A stretch of DNA of 64,000 nucleotides from an uncultured Roseburia sp. (GCA_947642555.1 CANRSX010000001.1:62001-126000), one strand, 5' to 3'; positions 40,483 to 49,431 are shown, numbered from the stretch's first letter. Numbers and translations: made by a program. The notes: a model not told the origin generated them from the sequence alone.

Positions 40483-41385
40483 TCAGATGTATTTCAGATA
40501 GGTGCGCAGCATTTCGAAGATGATTTTCACATTTCCGCGGAATAAAAGCGTGTACTCCGCCACGAAAAAATAGCCGCACTGGTCGCACAGCCCCGGCACG
40601 TCGATGCAGCGGCCGCAGATGCTTAGGTTTCCGTTTTCCATCACCACACACTGCTCACAGGGCGTGGGAAAGGTGCCCCGGATCAGGTACGGGAAGGCGC
40701 TTTTGAGATTAAACACCGGCGCGCCCTCCCGCATCTGCTCTTCGATCACCCCGCAGCACTCCGCCTTCTCCGCAGGGCTTAGCGCAAGCTCCGCCGTGTC
40801 CGGGTAGGGCGTGTGAAAATTAAAGGAGACGGCCCGGACATTTGGCAGCTGCTTTGCCGCGCGACAGACGTCGCGTATCGCATGGCGGTTGATCTGATTG
40901 ATCGCCATATAAAAACAGATGTTGTCCGCCGACGCGTTCTGAATGTTTTCCATGATCGCGTCGTAGGTATCGCCCCGGATCCGGTTGTGCGCCTCCCTGT
41001 CCCCGTCGAGGCTTAACAGGATCAGATCCGCCTCCGGCAAGTCGATGGGAAAGGTGCCGTTCGTCACCACGTTTACGATGAGAAAGCCCATTTCCTTTGC
41101 CTCCACCACCAGGTCGCGCAGGCATTTCCCCGCATCCTCCCACAGAAACGTCTCGCCGCCGCAGAAAAACAGGATGCGAATGCCCATCCCGTAAAGCTGC
41201 CGCATTTCCTCCCGAATCTGCGCATACGGGTAGATGACCGCTGTAATGTTGTTCACCGAACAGTGCCTGCATTTTAAATTGCATTTGTCGGTGAGTATGA
41301 TCGTGCCCAGGATCGGATCCTTTTTGCGGAACAGGATCGTGCGGATGCCGAAGCGGGCGAGGGAAAAGAAGGAAGATGGGGTCAT
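40483..41385 (-). CDS. Radical SAM protein (CNLKCRHC type)
   Basis: This 300-residue protein has ILTDKCNLKCRHCSVNNIT (CX3CX2C) near residue 30, ILFFCGGETFLWEDAGKC, NVVTNGTFPIDLPEADLI and LLSLDGDREAHNRI. The C-terminal cysteine group is TPCEQCVVMENGNLSICGRC with LCDQCGYF, a twitch/SPASM-like auxiliary cluster site. The C-terminal 30 residues are hydrophobic and could contact the membrane. GGAGG precedes the ATG. Proteins of this type often accompany a HemN-like gene in Clostridia, as here (54 bp apart). The substrate is unknown; it may or may not act on the downstream Cys-rich peptide. Confidence 0.83.
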   Translation of the reverse strand: MTPSSFFSLARFGIRTILFRKKDPILGTIILTDKCNLKCRHCSVNNITAVIYPYAQIREEMRQLYGMGIRILFFCGGETFLWEDAGKCLRDLVVEAKEMGFLIVNVVTNGTFPIDLPEADLILLSLDGDREAHNRIRGDTYDAIMENIQNASADNICFYMAINQINRHAIRDVCRAAKQLPNVRAVSFNFHTPYPDTAELALSPAEKAECCGVIEEQMREGAPVFNLKSAFPYLIRGTFPTPCEQCVVMENGNLSICGRCIDVPGLCDQCGYFFVAEYTLLFRGNVKIIFEMLRTYLKYI

Positions 41386-41416
41386 CGGGGTACCTCCGGG
41401 TTAAATAATATGGTTT

Positions 41417-41445
41417 ATCTTATCACAGATCCGGGGGCAGGTAAA
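41417..41445 (-). promoter_or_regulatory. Promoter of the HemN-like/radical SAM pair
   Basis: TTTACC (41440-41445) and TAAGAT (41417-41422) on the minus strand are 17 bp apart, about 35 bp upstream of the radical SAM start codon and directly after the terminator of the preceding gene. Confidence 0.5.
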
Positions 41446-41454
41446 GAAAAACGA

Positions 41455-41490
41455 AACCGGGAGCACAGCTCAGTGTAACTCCCGGTTTTT
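41455..41490 (-). terminator. Terminator after the transglutaminase-like gene
   Basis: AACCGGGAG (41455-41463) pairs with CTCCCGGTT (41479-41487) around a 15-base loop. On the minus strand TTCGTTTTTC follows; on the plus strand TTTTTTATT follows, so it may act in both directions. It lies 23 bp after the stop codon. Confidence 0.82.
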
Positions 41491-41512
41491 TATTAGCAGA
41501 TCTTATATTCTG

Positions 41513-42271
41513 TTAAAAATATGGGTGCGCATATGGAGCCGGCTCCGGTCCGCAGTAAAGCCCGTATGCATCACAGATCCAGTAGGTTCCGTTCACTTCC
41601 ACGCGGCACCACTGATGTGAATACTGATTTGCATTGACATGCTCGTACGGGATTCCCAGCATATTCAGGCACAGTCCCGTGGTGCGTGCGCATCCGGCAC
41701 AGGATGCATTTCCCAGGATCAGATACCCGTACGGATCATTGTAATGCGGCGCGGACATGGAATATGCGACGCCTGTATCCGCACGATAACGCAGAGAGGT
41801 CGCGATTCCCATAAGCTGCTCTTCCCGCGAGAGACCGATATACGGCGTCACGATCTCCAGTGCAGCATTGTAAGCCTGATTCAGCTGATCGTTTGTCATA
41901 TTTTTGCGCAGGCTGGAAAGATTTGCGAGCTGATTGACCGGGACCACTCCGGCAGCTGCTGTCCCGGCGGTACCTGCTTCGTTTGTACCCGTCGGAGCGG
42001 CCGCGATTACCACCGGAACATTCTGAATCCCTTTTACCGGCTCTCCGGGCTGTGCGCCCTCATAGGGAATACGGCCTTCTTTCATTCCGAAGGTGATGTA
42101 GTGGTTGTAGAGCGCCTTATAGCTCGTCCCAAGCTCCGCCACCACATCCGGATTGTTCGCGGCATAGTATTCGGCATCGAACTTTGACGCGGCGCTTACC
42201 GGGACTGCCGGGATTGCGGTGACAAGCAGCATCATGCAGATTGCGGTTACGATCCGTTTCTTAAATTTCAT
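41513..42271 (-). CDS. Secreted transglutaminase-like protein
   Basis: This 252-residue protein has a signal peptide (MKFKKRIVTAICMMLLVTAI to about VSAAS). The repeat FDAEYYAANNPDVVAELG with NHYITFGMKEGR, known from secreted surface proteins, follows, then an Ala/Gly/Thr linker. A C-terminal transglutaminase-like fold carries a plausible Cys-His-Asp triad: GCARTTGLCLNML, SHQWCRVEVNG and WICDAYG. It is probably exported; such domains act as proteases or peptide cross-linkers in the envelope. ATG 42271 follows AGGAGG by eight bases. It lies at the end of the TPR-protein series and has its own terminator. Confidence 0.78.
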   Translation of the reverse strand: MKFKKRIVTAICMMLLVTAIPAVPVSAASKFDAEYYAANNPDVVAELGTSYKALYNHYITFGMKEGRIPYEGAQPGEPVKGIQNVPVVIAAAPTGTNEAGTAGTAAAGVVPVNQLANLSSLRKNMTNDQLNQAYNAALEIVTPYIGLSREEQLMGIATSLRYRADTGVAYSMSAPHYNDPYGYLILGNASCAGCARTTGLCLNMLGIPYEHVNANQYSHQWCRVEVNGTYWICDAYGLYCGPEPAPYAHPYF

Positions 42272-42370
42272 GTGATTCACCTCCTGGTGTGTTTCGTTGT
42301 AAGGTTGCAGGTTTCAGGTTACATTTTCAGACTACAGTCATATGCATCCCTCCCGTCTAGCTTTTGGAGA

Positions 42371-43807
42371 TCAGTTCGCCACTACTGTAAGCGGAATTCT
42401 TACACTTCGTCCCTGATAAAACGCAACAATATAGGTGCTTCCTTCTTTTACCGCACGATATTCTGTACCACTTACATATTCCATACAGGAATCCGAATAC
42501 AGATCAGCAATATAAATATACAGCAACGGCTGTTGAGAAATATCTTCCTCTATACCGCCCGTATCCTCATAGAGAACGGTGAGGGTACTCAGATCAACAA
42601 TATCGCCTGTTTTTATTGTATATCCTGACGGCTGGATCTTAAGCCTCCCATCTGTTGCCGGACACGTCACCAAAATTTCATCCTCATACTGACTGTGATT
42701 ATCCTGCCAGCTATTCCCGTCTCCATAATCCTCATAAAGACATTTCACAATCATTCCCGAATACATGTCCATACTCTCGTCATACTTATAAAGTGTCACT
42801 GTTTCAGTGGAATCATATGCATTTACAAAATAATTCCCATCCGGCAATTCGTATGTGATTCTGATATACTGATAATCCGAATCACCGTTGGAAGCAAAAT
42901 TCAGCTTCTCACCATTTGTACTTCCAAGCAGAACCGGTTCGGCTGATTCATCATTTTTCTCACACAATTCCGCCTTTATCACAGCTCCCGGGATTGTACA
43001 TTCTCCATAAGTACTCATACTATGAATATCACTGCCGTATGACACAAGATAGAAATTCATTTCAATTGGTCTTATATTCGTCCCCCGCGGTGGCAGTCCC
43101 GGCACTTCCGGCTCAGGTGTCGGTTCGGGCTTAGGTGTCGGTATCGGCTGCGGCTCCGGCTGCGGAATATATGGCTGTGGCTGCGGGATATACGGTGCAG
43201 GCTCTACAACCGTCTGGGAAGGTTCCAGCTCCGGCTCAGGCTCAGGTTCCGGCTGTGGTTCCGGTTTCTTCACCGGCTTTACCGCTGCCACTTCCTCTTC
43301 CGGCGCTTCGCTCTCTTCCTCTGTCTCTGTCACTTCCGACTCCGGCGTTTCTTCTTCCTGCCCCTCACTGTCTTCCTCTCCTTCGGTCTCTTCCTCCTGC
43401 TCTGCCAGCTCCAGCTGTTCCTTTATAGCCCGGACTTCTCCCAGCCTGATTCCCAGTTCCTCCGAGCCGGTCCGTTCCATTCCAAGCTCTAAGTATTCGA
43501 TGGCCATATCCAGATCGCCCAGCTGTATGTACGCCTCCGCAATGCCGGTATATGCCTCGACACATTTATCATCCAGCCGCAGTGCTTCCTCGTAGGCGGC
43601 AATCGCACGCTCATAATCCATATCCGCCAGATACTGATCGCCGAGTGCCAGCTGACGCTCCAGCCTGTTATTTTTATTGTGATACACGCAGATCCCGATG
43701 ATGCCTGTCACGATAAACAATAGTATCAGAAAAACAAAAATCATTTTGGGCAGCTTCTTTTCTTTCTGCCATTGTTTCATCCTGTTTTTTATTTCTTCCA
43801 TATCCAT
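42371..43807 (-). CDS. TPR membrane protein with Pro/Glu stalk (paralogue 1)
   Basis: This 478-residue protein has a basic N-terminus and one membrane helix (MIFVFLILLFIVTGIIGICV, about 22-42). Two to three TPR-like repeats (DQYLADMDYERAIAAYEEAL and YTGIAEAYIQLGDLDMAIEY) follow, then an acidic stretch and a Pro/Glu/Gln-rich stalk with PYIPQPQP repeats. The C-terminal 230 residues are beta-rich, including CTIPGAVIKAEL and PLLYIYIADLYS. The topology suggests an inside N-terminus with TPRs and stalk outside. The start may be 43807 or the ATG at 43801. The TPR part is almost identical to paralogue 3. Function unknown; perhaps envelope assembly linked to the kinase. Confidence 0.75.
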   Translation of the reverse strand: MDMEEIKNRMKQWQKEKKLPKMIFVFLILLFIVTGIIGICVYHNKNNRLERQLALGDQYLADMDYERAIAAYEEALRLDDKCVEAYTGIAEAYIQLGDLDMAIEYLELGMERTGSEELGIRLGEVRAIKEQLELAEQEEETEGEEDSEGQEEETPESEVTETEEESEAPEEEVAAVKPVKKPEPQPEPEPEPELEPSQTVVEPAPYIPQPQPYIPQPEPQPIPTPKPEPTPEPEVPGLPPRGTNIRPIEMNFYLVSYGSDIHSMSTYGECTIPGAVIKAELCEKNDESAEPVLLGSTNGEKLNFASNGDSDYQYIRITYELPDGNYFVNAYDSTETVTLYKYDESMDMYSGMIVKCLYEDYGDGNSWQDNHSQYEDEILVTCPATDGRLKIQPSGYTIKTGDIVDLSTLTVLYEDTGGIEEDISQQPLLYIYIADLYSDSCMEYVSGTEYRAVKEGSTYIVAFYQGRSVRIPLTVVAN

Positions 43808-43825
43808 CCTCTTTTTTACACTTCA

Positions 43826-44806
43826 TCAGGTGTGCCAGATGCTGCAGACGTCGCCCTCCGGGATCTCATTTTCTGCCCCGTCTGAATCGTGAAATGTACT
43901 GCCGTCAAACCACCAGTAGTATCCGTCCATTCTGCCTCCCACCTCATGGTCTCCTCCTGTCGTACATTCAAATCCGCTGTCATCTGCCGGGTGTTCACAG
44001 TAAAATACCGCTGTCAGGCTGTTATGGTATACACCTACGGTCTTCCCGTCGCTTGTGATCAGACGGTATCCGGTTTCACCGTTAGTTCCTCCCCATCCTT
44101 CATATCGGTATGGCTCACATTTGGTGAGAAAATCAGGAGCATTGATAATAGAAAGCACCGCCTGATAATCATTACTGATCAGTTTCGAATATAGTTCATC
44201 TATCCATGGCAGCTCCTGACTGACAGGCGGCTGCGGCTGCGGAATATACGGAATCGGTTCCTCAGCCTCTTCTGTGACCTCTTCCGTTTCTTCTTCCGGT
44301 TCTTTTTTCACCGGTTTCTTTTTGGGCGGCTCCTCTTCCTCCGTTTCTTCTTCCGGTTCCTCCTCTTCGGTTTCCTCGATCATCTCTGTTACCTGTGTCT
44401 CTTCCTCCAGCTCTTCTTCCGGTTCTTCCTGTGGCGCATTCATCAGACGAAGAACTGCCAGGTTTGCAATCAGTACTGGCGACTCTGTTTTTTCAACTCC
44501 GATCTCCAGATATTGGATCGCCATATCCAGATCACCCATGCACACATATGCTTTCGCAATACCGACATATGCTTCGACACACTTATCATCGATCCGCAAT
44601 GCTTCCTCATAGGCCGCAATCGCCTGCTCATAATCCAGATCTTCCAGATACCGGTCTCCGAGTTCCAGCTGGCGCTCTAATCTGCTGGTCTCATTATTAT
44701 TCGCATACACCACTCCGATTCCGGTCATCCCTGCTAATAGCAAAAGCAGAATCATCATCAGTTTTGGTAATTTCCATTTTTGTAATTTTGACTTTATTGA
44801 TGTCAT
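43826..44806 (-). CDS. TPR membrane protein with acidic linker (paralogue 2)
   Basis: This 326-residue protein shares the N-terminal plan of its neighbours: a membrane helix (LMMILLLLLAGMTGIGVVYA) and TPR-like repeats (DRYLEDLDYEQAIAAYEEAL, YVGIAKAYVCMGDLDMAIQY). A very acidic linker (EEPEEELEEETQ and similar) and a short PYIPQPQP stalk follow. The C-terminal 150 residues differ from the paralogues and contain SIINAPDFLTKCEPYRYEGW and a cluster of aromatic residues (GYYWWFDGS). No known family is recognised for that domain. It lies 49 bp after paralogue 3 in the same direction. Confidence 0.72.
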   Translation of the reverse strand: MTSIKSKLQKWKLPKLMMILLLLLAGMTGIGVVYANNNETSRLERQLELGDRYLEDLDYEQAIAAYEEALRIDDKCVEAYVGIAKAYVCMGDLDMAIQYLEIGVEKTESPVLIANLAVLRLMNAPQEEPEEELEEETQVTEMIEETEEEEPEEETEEEEPPKKKPVKKEPEEETEEVTEEAEEPIPYIPQPQPPVSQELPWIDELYSKLISNDYQAVLSIINAPDFLTKCEPYRYEGWGGTNGETGYRLITSDGKTVGVYHNSLTAVFYCEHPADDSGFECTTGGDHEVGGRMDGYYWWFDGSTFHDSDGAENEIPEGDVCSIWHT

Positions 44807-44855
44807 TTATTTTCCTCTGTCCTTTCCCACCGGATACATGCATTTTTATCAGTAC

Positions 44856-46235
44856 CTAATTTTCCTCTATCGTGACAGGAATTTTCACCCAGCACTTCTG
44901 TGCTGCAATTGCAAGATAGGAATCGCCGGCTTGTACTACCTGTAGTTTTAATCCATTTCCTGTAGTTACAAAATAACCTGAGCCATATGTATGTCCCTCG
45001 ATCAAAACCTCTTCTGTACTTCCGTCAGGCTTCGTGTGTGTCAGTATAATCGTCTCCAAATCTATAATATCCCCGGTCTTTACCGTGAAAGAGGCTGGCT
45101 GCGCCGTCAGTATCCCGTCCAGCGAAGGATTGATCACCATTGGCGCAGCCGGATAATCATTTTCCCATCGTGAAAACGGAATTTCCCCTTCTATATACTC
45201 ATACGATTCCAAAAATGAGCAGCCGTAAAACATCCCCGCAACCTCATTATATTCCCACTCATTCGTATCCGCCGGCTCTTCTGTCAGAAAAAAATAATAA
45301 CCTTCTGGAAGTATTGTTTTAATCCTCACCGCCTGGTAATCCGAGTCCCCTGTTGCGGAAAGATCAAGTGTCCCGTCATTCGTGCTTCCGAGAAGAACCG
45401 GCGTGGCAGAGGGATTGTACAGATCAACCAGCTCTGCCTGTATCACTGCCCCCGGAATTCCCACCAGCGCATTGCCATACTGAATCCGTATTTTCCTCTC
45501 GATCGGCTTCATATTCGTCCCACGCGGCGGCAGTCCCGGCACTTCCGGCTCCGGTTCTGGTTCCGGCTCTGGTGTCGGTTCCGGCTCTGGCGTCGGTTCC
45601 GGCTGCGGGATGTATGGCTGTGGCTGCGGGATATACGGCGCAGGCTCTACAACCGTCTCCACAGGTTCTGGTTCGGGCTCAGGTTCCGGCTGTGGTTCCG
45701 GTTTCTTCACCGGCTTTACCGCTGCCACCTGCTCCTCCGGCTCTTCGCTCTCTTCCTCTGTTTCTGTCACCTCCGGCTCCGGTTCTTCTTCCGGCTCCTC
45801 ACTGTCTTCCTCTTCTTCGGTCTCTTTCTCCTGCTCTGCCAGCTCCAGCTGTTCCTTTATGGCCCGGACTTCCCCCAGCCTGGTTCCCAGCTCCTCCGAG
45901 CCGGTCCGTTCCATTCCGAGCTCTAAGTATTCGATCGCCATATCCAGATCGCCCAGCTGTACATATGCCTCCGCAATACCGGTATACGCCTCGACACATT
46001 TGTCATCCAGCCGCAGTGCTTCCTCATAGGCGGCAATGGCGCGCTCATAATCCATATCCGACAGATACTGATCGCCGAGTGCCAGCTGACGCTCCAGCCT
46101 GCTGTCTGTATTGTTATATGCACAGACGATGCCGATCCCGGTCACGCCCACAAGAAGCAGCAGTATGATGAGCAGCAGTATGGGCAGTTTCTTTTCTTCA
46201 CGCCACTTATTCCATTTATTTTTTAATGTTTCCAT
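44856..46235 (-). CDS. TPR membrane protein with Pro/Glu stalk (paralogue 3)
   Basis: This 459-residue protein has the same architecture as paralogue 1: a membrane helix (LPILLLIILLLLVGVTGIGI), TPR-like repeats (DQYLSDMDYERAIAAYEEAL, YTGIAEAYVQLGDLDMAIEY), an acidic region, and a PEPEPEPEP and PYIPQPQP stalk. The beta-rich C-terminal domain contains IPGAVIQAELVDLYNP and SFTVKTGDIIDLETIILT. The N-terminal halves of 1 and 3 are nearly identical while the C-terminal domains have diverged. The gene follows a 45-residue membrane protein by 12 bp. Whether the C-terminal domain is extracellular rests on the single membrane helix and basic N-terminus. Confidence 0.75.
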   Translation of the reverse strand: METLKNKWNKWREEKKLPILLLIILLLLVGVTGIGIVCAYNNTDSRLERQLALGDQYLSDMDYERAIAAYEEALRLDDKCVEAYTGIAEAYVQLGDLDMAIEYLELGMERTGSEELGTRLGEVRAIKEQLELAEQEKETEEEEDSEEPEEEPEPEVTETEEESEEPEEQVAAVKPVKKPEPQPEPEPEPEPVETVVEPAPYIPQPQPYIPQPEPTPEPEPTPEPEPEPEPEVPGLPPRGTNMKPIERKIRIQYGNALVGIPGAVIQAELVDLYNPSATPVLLGSTNDGTLDLSATGDSDYQAVRIKTILPEGYYFFLTEEPADTNEWEYNEVAGMFYGCSFLESYEYIEGEIPFSRWENDYPAAPMVINPSLDGILTAQPASFTVKTGDIIDLETIILTHTKPDGSTEEVLIEGHTYGSGYFVTTGNGLKLQVVQAGDSYLAIAAQKCWVKIPVTIEEN

Positions 46236-46246
46236 CTTCTCTCATC

Positions 46247-46384
46247 CTATAATTTTTCCAGAAACTCAATCATCTTTTTCCTCTGTATCTCAAAAATTTT
46301 CCAGGAAGCCAGAAGCAGTATCACACAGACTGCCGCCCCGGCAATTCCTCCCCAGAATAGCAGACTTCCCATCGTGATCCCCAT
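46247..46384 (-). CDS. Small membrane protein (45 residues)
   Basis: A frame of 46 codons starts at ATG 46384 after GAGGTGG and stops at TAG 46247. It has one hydrophobic segment (LLFWGGIAGAAVCVILLLAS) and a basic C-terminal tail ending KKMIEFLEKL. It lies between the kinase gene (stop 46460) and the first TPR membrane protein (start 46235), all on the minus strand, so it probably belongs to the same operon. No family is recognised. Confidence 0.6.
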   Translation of the reverse strand: MGITMGSLLFWGGIAGAAVCVILLLASWKIFEIQRKKMIEFLEKL

Positions 46385-46459
46385 GCAGATCCACCTCACT
46401 TTTCTTCTCTGTTTTACACACATTTCCCTGATCTTTTCCGACTGACGATCCGATCGGTA

Positions 46460-48628
46460 TCAGAGCCATCCTCCGTCGATCATATCCTGATAGAGCTGTG
46501 CGAGCGCCTGCATCTGTGCATCCGACTGATTTTCCTTTTTCTGTTCCTGATACAGTTCTTCCGCCCGCAGATAATATTCCCGGAACGTCTCATAGGAACG
46601 TTCCGAATTGTCCTTTTCATTCTGAATCGCTACCTCCATCAGGGACCGATATTTGTAGATCCGATAATCTTCTCCATACAGATCCTGCATGACATCCAGC
46701 TGCGCCTGTTCCTCCGCAAACATCTGATGCTTCTGATACAGGATGACGAGATTCTGATGCGTCAGATAGGATCCCCATCCTTTTTCAATGATTTTTTGCA
46801 GCGTACTGACTGCAAGCAGATCCGGTTCCTTCTCGCCGGTAATATTCGCAAGATCGATGTATGCCTGCGCCAGCTCTTCCAGTATCACATTTTCATACTG
46901 CTCCGGAAGTTCCTCATCCGCCGCAAGGAGCAGCTCCACACGTTCCATGCAGCCCTCTTTTGTCTGCTCTCCTTCCGCGCGGATCCGTACCCGCATCAGG
47001 CAGGCCCGCATCCGAAGATAGTCATCATCCGCAAGCTCTAAAGCTTTTTCAAAACACTGATCCGCTTCCACGACATCCCCTCTGGCATAAGCGATCTCTC
47101 CGTTTATGTATGCGATCCCGTCATCCGCAAGCCCGGCTGTCTCCGCTTCCGCCACCGCCTTCTCCGCTTCCGCAAGCTTTCCCGCCCGTGCACGCGCCGC
47201 GGCCAGATCACGATAGACGGCTTCGTTTGTACTGTCATAATTTTTTGCAAGCAGGAGCGTCTCTTCCGCCTGCTCATACTGCTCCATCTCAAAATAACAG
47301 TCTCCCATCAGAAGGTAGAGATTGGCCAGTCCCGGCCCTTCTTCCACGTACGGGATCGCAAGCTCTGTCAGAAACCGAATCGCTTCCTCATATTCACCTG
47401 CCTGATAATAAGATTCCGCACGGATCTGATACGCCTCTGCACGCTCCGGATATAGCAGGATGGCCTGCTCATATGCCGTGGCCAGTCCGTCTTCTTCCCC
47501 TGTCTGGATGGATTGCCGCTCCGCCGCAACCAGTTCCAGATATCTGGCATCTTTCTCATACTGCAGACGGATTCTTCCATAAAAGGCCATCCCGAGGAAA
47601 CCAGACACCGCCACACATAATGCAATCCTTATCACTCTCTGCTGCATTAACAGTCTCTGATACTGCCTGTCTGATTTATAAACATTCTGCAACGCCTGAT
47701 ACAGTTCTGCCGTGTTCTGATACCGGCCATTTGCGTCATGCGCCATACATTTTGCAATTATTCTGGCAAGCGGTTCGCTGACTTTTGGAGCTGCATTTCT
47801 GATATCCGCGTCGGTTATATCTTTTGCCTGTTCCTGATACTTTGCACCGGTAAGCAGATGGTATACGGTTGCACCCAGACTGTAAAGATCAGATCTTTCA
47901 TCCATCTTCTCCGACAGGATTCCTGTTATTTCTGTCTTTTTCTCTTCTCCGTTCTCCTCAGACAGAATCTCTGTGTCTTCTCCCTGTAAAACCTCTGTCG
48001 ATTCCGTTAAAACTTCTGTTTTTTCCGATTCATGCCGTACTTCCGCCACATGAGATCTGTTCTGCTGTAGTTCCACCGCCTGCTGATAGCAGCGTATCTG
48101 CTCCGGAGATGCATATCCCGGTGTATATCCGGAAACAACTGCGTCTTCCCCCTCGAAAATACCCGAAATATTAAAGTCAATCAGACAGATATTTCCGTCC
48201 GGCGTCAGCATAATATTGGCAGGCTTGACGTCCCCATGAATAATCGGCGGCTTTTGTTCGTGCAGCAGCTGCAGCGCCTCACAGAGCTGTTTAAACCACC
48301 TGATGATTTCTTCCTGCGTAAATGCACGTCCCTCGTCCAGACATTCCTTTAGAGATTTGCCCTGGATATAATCCATAACCGTATAGATATTTCCGTCCTC
48401 TTCAAAGAAATCCAGCACCTGCGGCAGATATGCATGTTTGAGGTTTTTAAGAATATCCGTCTCCGCCCTGGCGTTCCTGTTTTTCAGACTGCTGTGTATT
48501 TTTTTTAACACGACCTCTTTCTGAAGCCGTTTGTGATACGCTTTTAATACGGTGCCTCCGCCGCCTTTTCCTATTTCACCTAAAATCGTATATGTATTCT
48601 GAAATTCACCGGTTCCCTGGTTTATCAT
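46460..48628 (-). CDS. Membrane Ser/Thr protein kinase with C-terminal TPRs
   Basis: This 722-residue protein has a kinase domain at residues about 12-320. It has GEIGKGGGGTVLKAY (glycine loop), VVLKKIH (ATP-binding Lys), HGDVKPANIMLTPDG (catalytic loop, HGD in place of HRD) and CLIDFNISG (DFN in place of DFG). The activation segment ends SGYTPGYASPEQ. A Glu/Thr-rich insertion (about 200-235) interrupts the lobe. One membrane helix (VIRIALCVAVSGFLGMAFYG, about 335) is followed by about 370 residues of TPR-like repeats (EEAIRFLTELAIPY, EQAEETLLLAKNYDS). It overlaps the phosphatase gene by 4 bp, so kinase and phosphatase are translationally coupled. The targets are likely the FHA protein or TPR proteins encoded nearby. 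Confidence 0.9.
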   Translation of the reverse strand: MINQGTGEFQNTYTILGEIGKGGGGTVLKAYHKRLQKEVVLKKIHSSLKNRNARAETDILKNLKHAYLPQVLDFFEEDGNIYTVMDYIQGKSLKECLDEGRAFTQEEIIRWFKQLCEALQLLHEQKPPIIHGDVKPANIMLTPDGNICLIDFNISGIFEGEDAVVSGYTPGYASPEQIRCYQQAVELQQNRSHVAEVRHESEKTEVLTESTEVLQGEDTEILSEENGEEKKTEITGILSEKMDERSDLYSLGATVYHLLTGAKYQEQAKDITDADIRNAAPKVSEPLARIIAKCMAHDANGRYQNTAELYQALQNVYKSDRQYQRLLMQQRVIRIALCVAVSGFLGMAFYGRIRLQYEKDARYLELVAAERQSIQTGEEDGLATAYEQAILLYPERAEAYQIRAESYYQAGEYEEAIRFLTELAIPYVEEGPGLANLYLLMGDCYFEMEQYEQAEETLLLAKNYDSTNEAVYRDLAAARARAGKLAEAEKAVAEAETAGLADDGIAYINGEIAYARGDVVEADQCFEKALELADDDYLRMRACLMRVRIRAEGEQTKEGCMERVELLLAADEELPEQYENVILEELAQAYIDLANITGEKEPDLLAVSTLQKIIEKGWGSYLTHQNLVILYQKHQMFAEEQAQLDVMQDLYGEDYRIYKYRSLMEVAIQNEKDNSERSYETFREYYLRAEELYQEQKKENQSDAQMQALAQLYQDMIDGGWL

Positions 48629-49431
48629 ATGATCTCCTGCATGCCCTCATTGTTGATTTTTATAATTACAACCGTAATATTGTCTTTTTCGCCCCTCTGT
48701 TTCGCCAACTCTGTCAGCGCAATCTGACTTTGCTTGATCTGCTCCGGCGTATTCAGATGTTGAGAAGAAAATGTATGTTTTAATTCTTCTTCCGTAATTT
48801 TATGTCGAAACCCATCAGAGCAGAGCAGATAAACCGCATTCTCCTGTATCTTTCCGATCAGCAGATCCGGTGTAACATGTTTCATTGCCCCGATACAGCG
48901 CAGAATCACATTTTTCCTGTAATCTTTTTCCGCGTCTTCCCTTGTCAGCCGCCCTGCATTAATTTCCTGCTCAATGAGCGAATGATCGCTGGTGAGCTGT
49001 TCCAGCCGATGTCCGATCACATAAAACCTGCAGTCTCCGACGTGACAGACATAATAATTTCCCCATGCAAAAAGAACGACTGTCGCTGTTGTCGCCAGAC
49101 GGATCTTTTTCCGCCTTCCATATACTGCCAGCTTTCGGTTCAGGCTCTCTGTCATCTGCTTCCACCTCTGCAGAATCACCGCGTCGCGCGTTTCCCAATC
49201 CGACGCAATCTGCGGCAGTTCATACGCAAACCAGTCGGAAAAAGCAGAAATTACTTCTCCGCTCGCACGTTCTCCACAGGAAAGACCGCCGACTCCGTCG
49301 CACACGGCTGCGAGCAGCTGTACGGATCCGTTGTTTCGGGCCGTTCTGACAATATATGCATCCTGATTTACCTTTTTCCTGACCCCTGGATCCGTATGGC
49401 AGGAATATAGAAACTGCATCTCTCCGCTCAT
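48625..49431 (-). CDS. PP2C-family Ser/Thr protein phosphatase
   Basis: This 268-residue protein has the PPM motifs: NQDAYIV near residue 22, AAVCDGVGGLSCGERAS (metal-binding Asp/Gly), ATTATVVLFAWGNYYVCHVG with DCRFYVIG, LTSDHSLI, ILRCIGAMK, LLCSDGFRHKI, and a final GEKDNITVVII. All metal-binding Asp residues of bacterial PrpC/Stp-type phosphatases seem present. It would dephosphorylate kinase targets in the cytoplasm. It overlaps both the FHA gene (upstream) and the kinase gene (downstream) by 4 bp, a typical kinase-phosphatase-reader operon. Confidence 0.93.
   Translation of the reverse strand: MSGEMQFLYSCHTDPGVRKKVNQDAYIVRTARNNGSVQLLAAVCDGVGGLSCGERASGEVISAFSDWFAYELPQIASDWETRDAVILQRWKQMTESLNRKLAVYGRRKKIRLATTATVVLFAWGNYYVCHVGDCRFYVIGHRLEQLTSDHSLIEQEINAGRLTREDAEKDYRKNVILRCIGAMKHVTPDLLIGKIQENAVYLLCSDGFRHKITEEELKHTFSSQHLNTPEQIKQSQIALTELAKQRGEKDNITVVIIKINNEGMQEII

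Noticed and set aside
45353-46168. Long plus-strand frame rich in Pro/Ala/Ser opposite the TPR gene
   Set aside because: It is the complement of the Glu/Pro-rich stalk codons and has no ribosome-binding site or recognisable domain.
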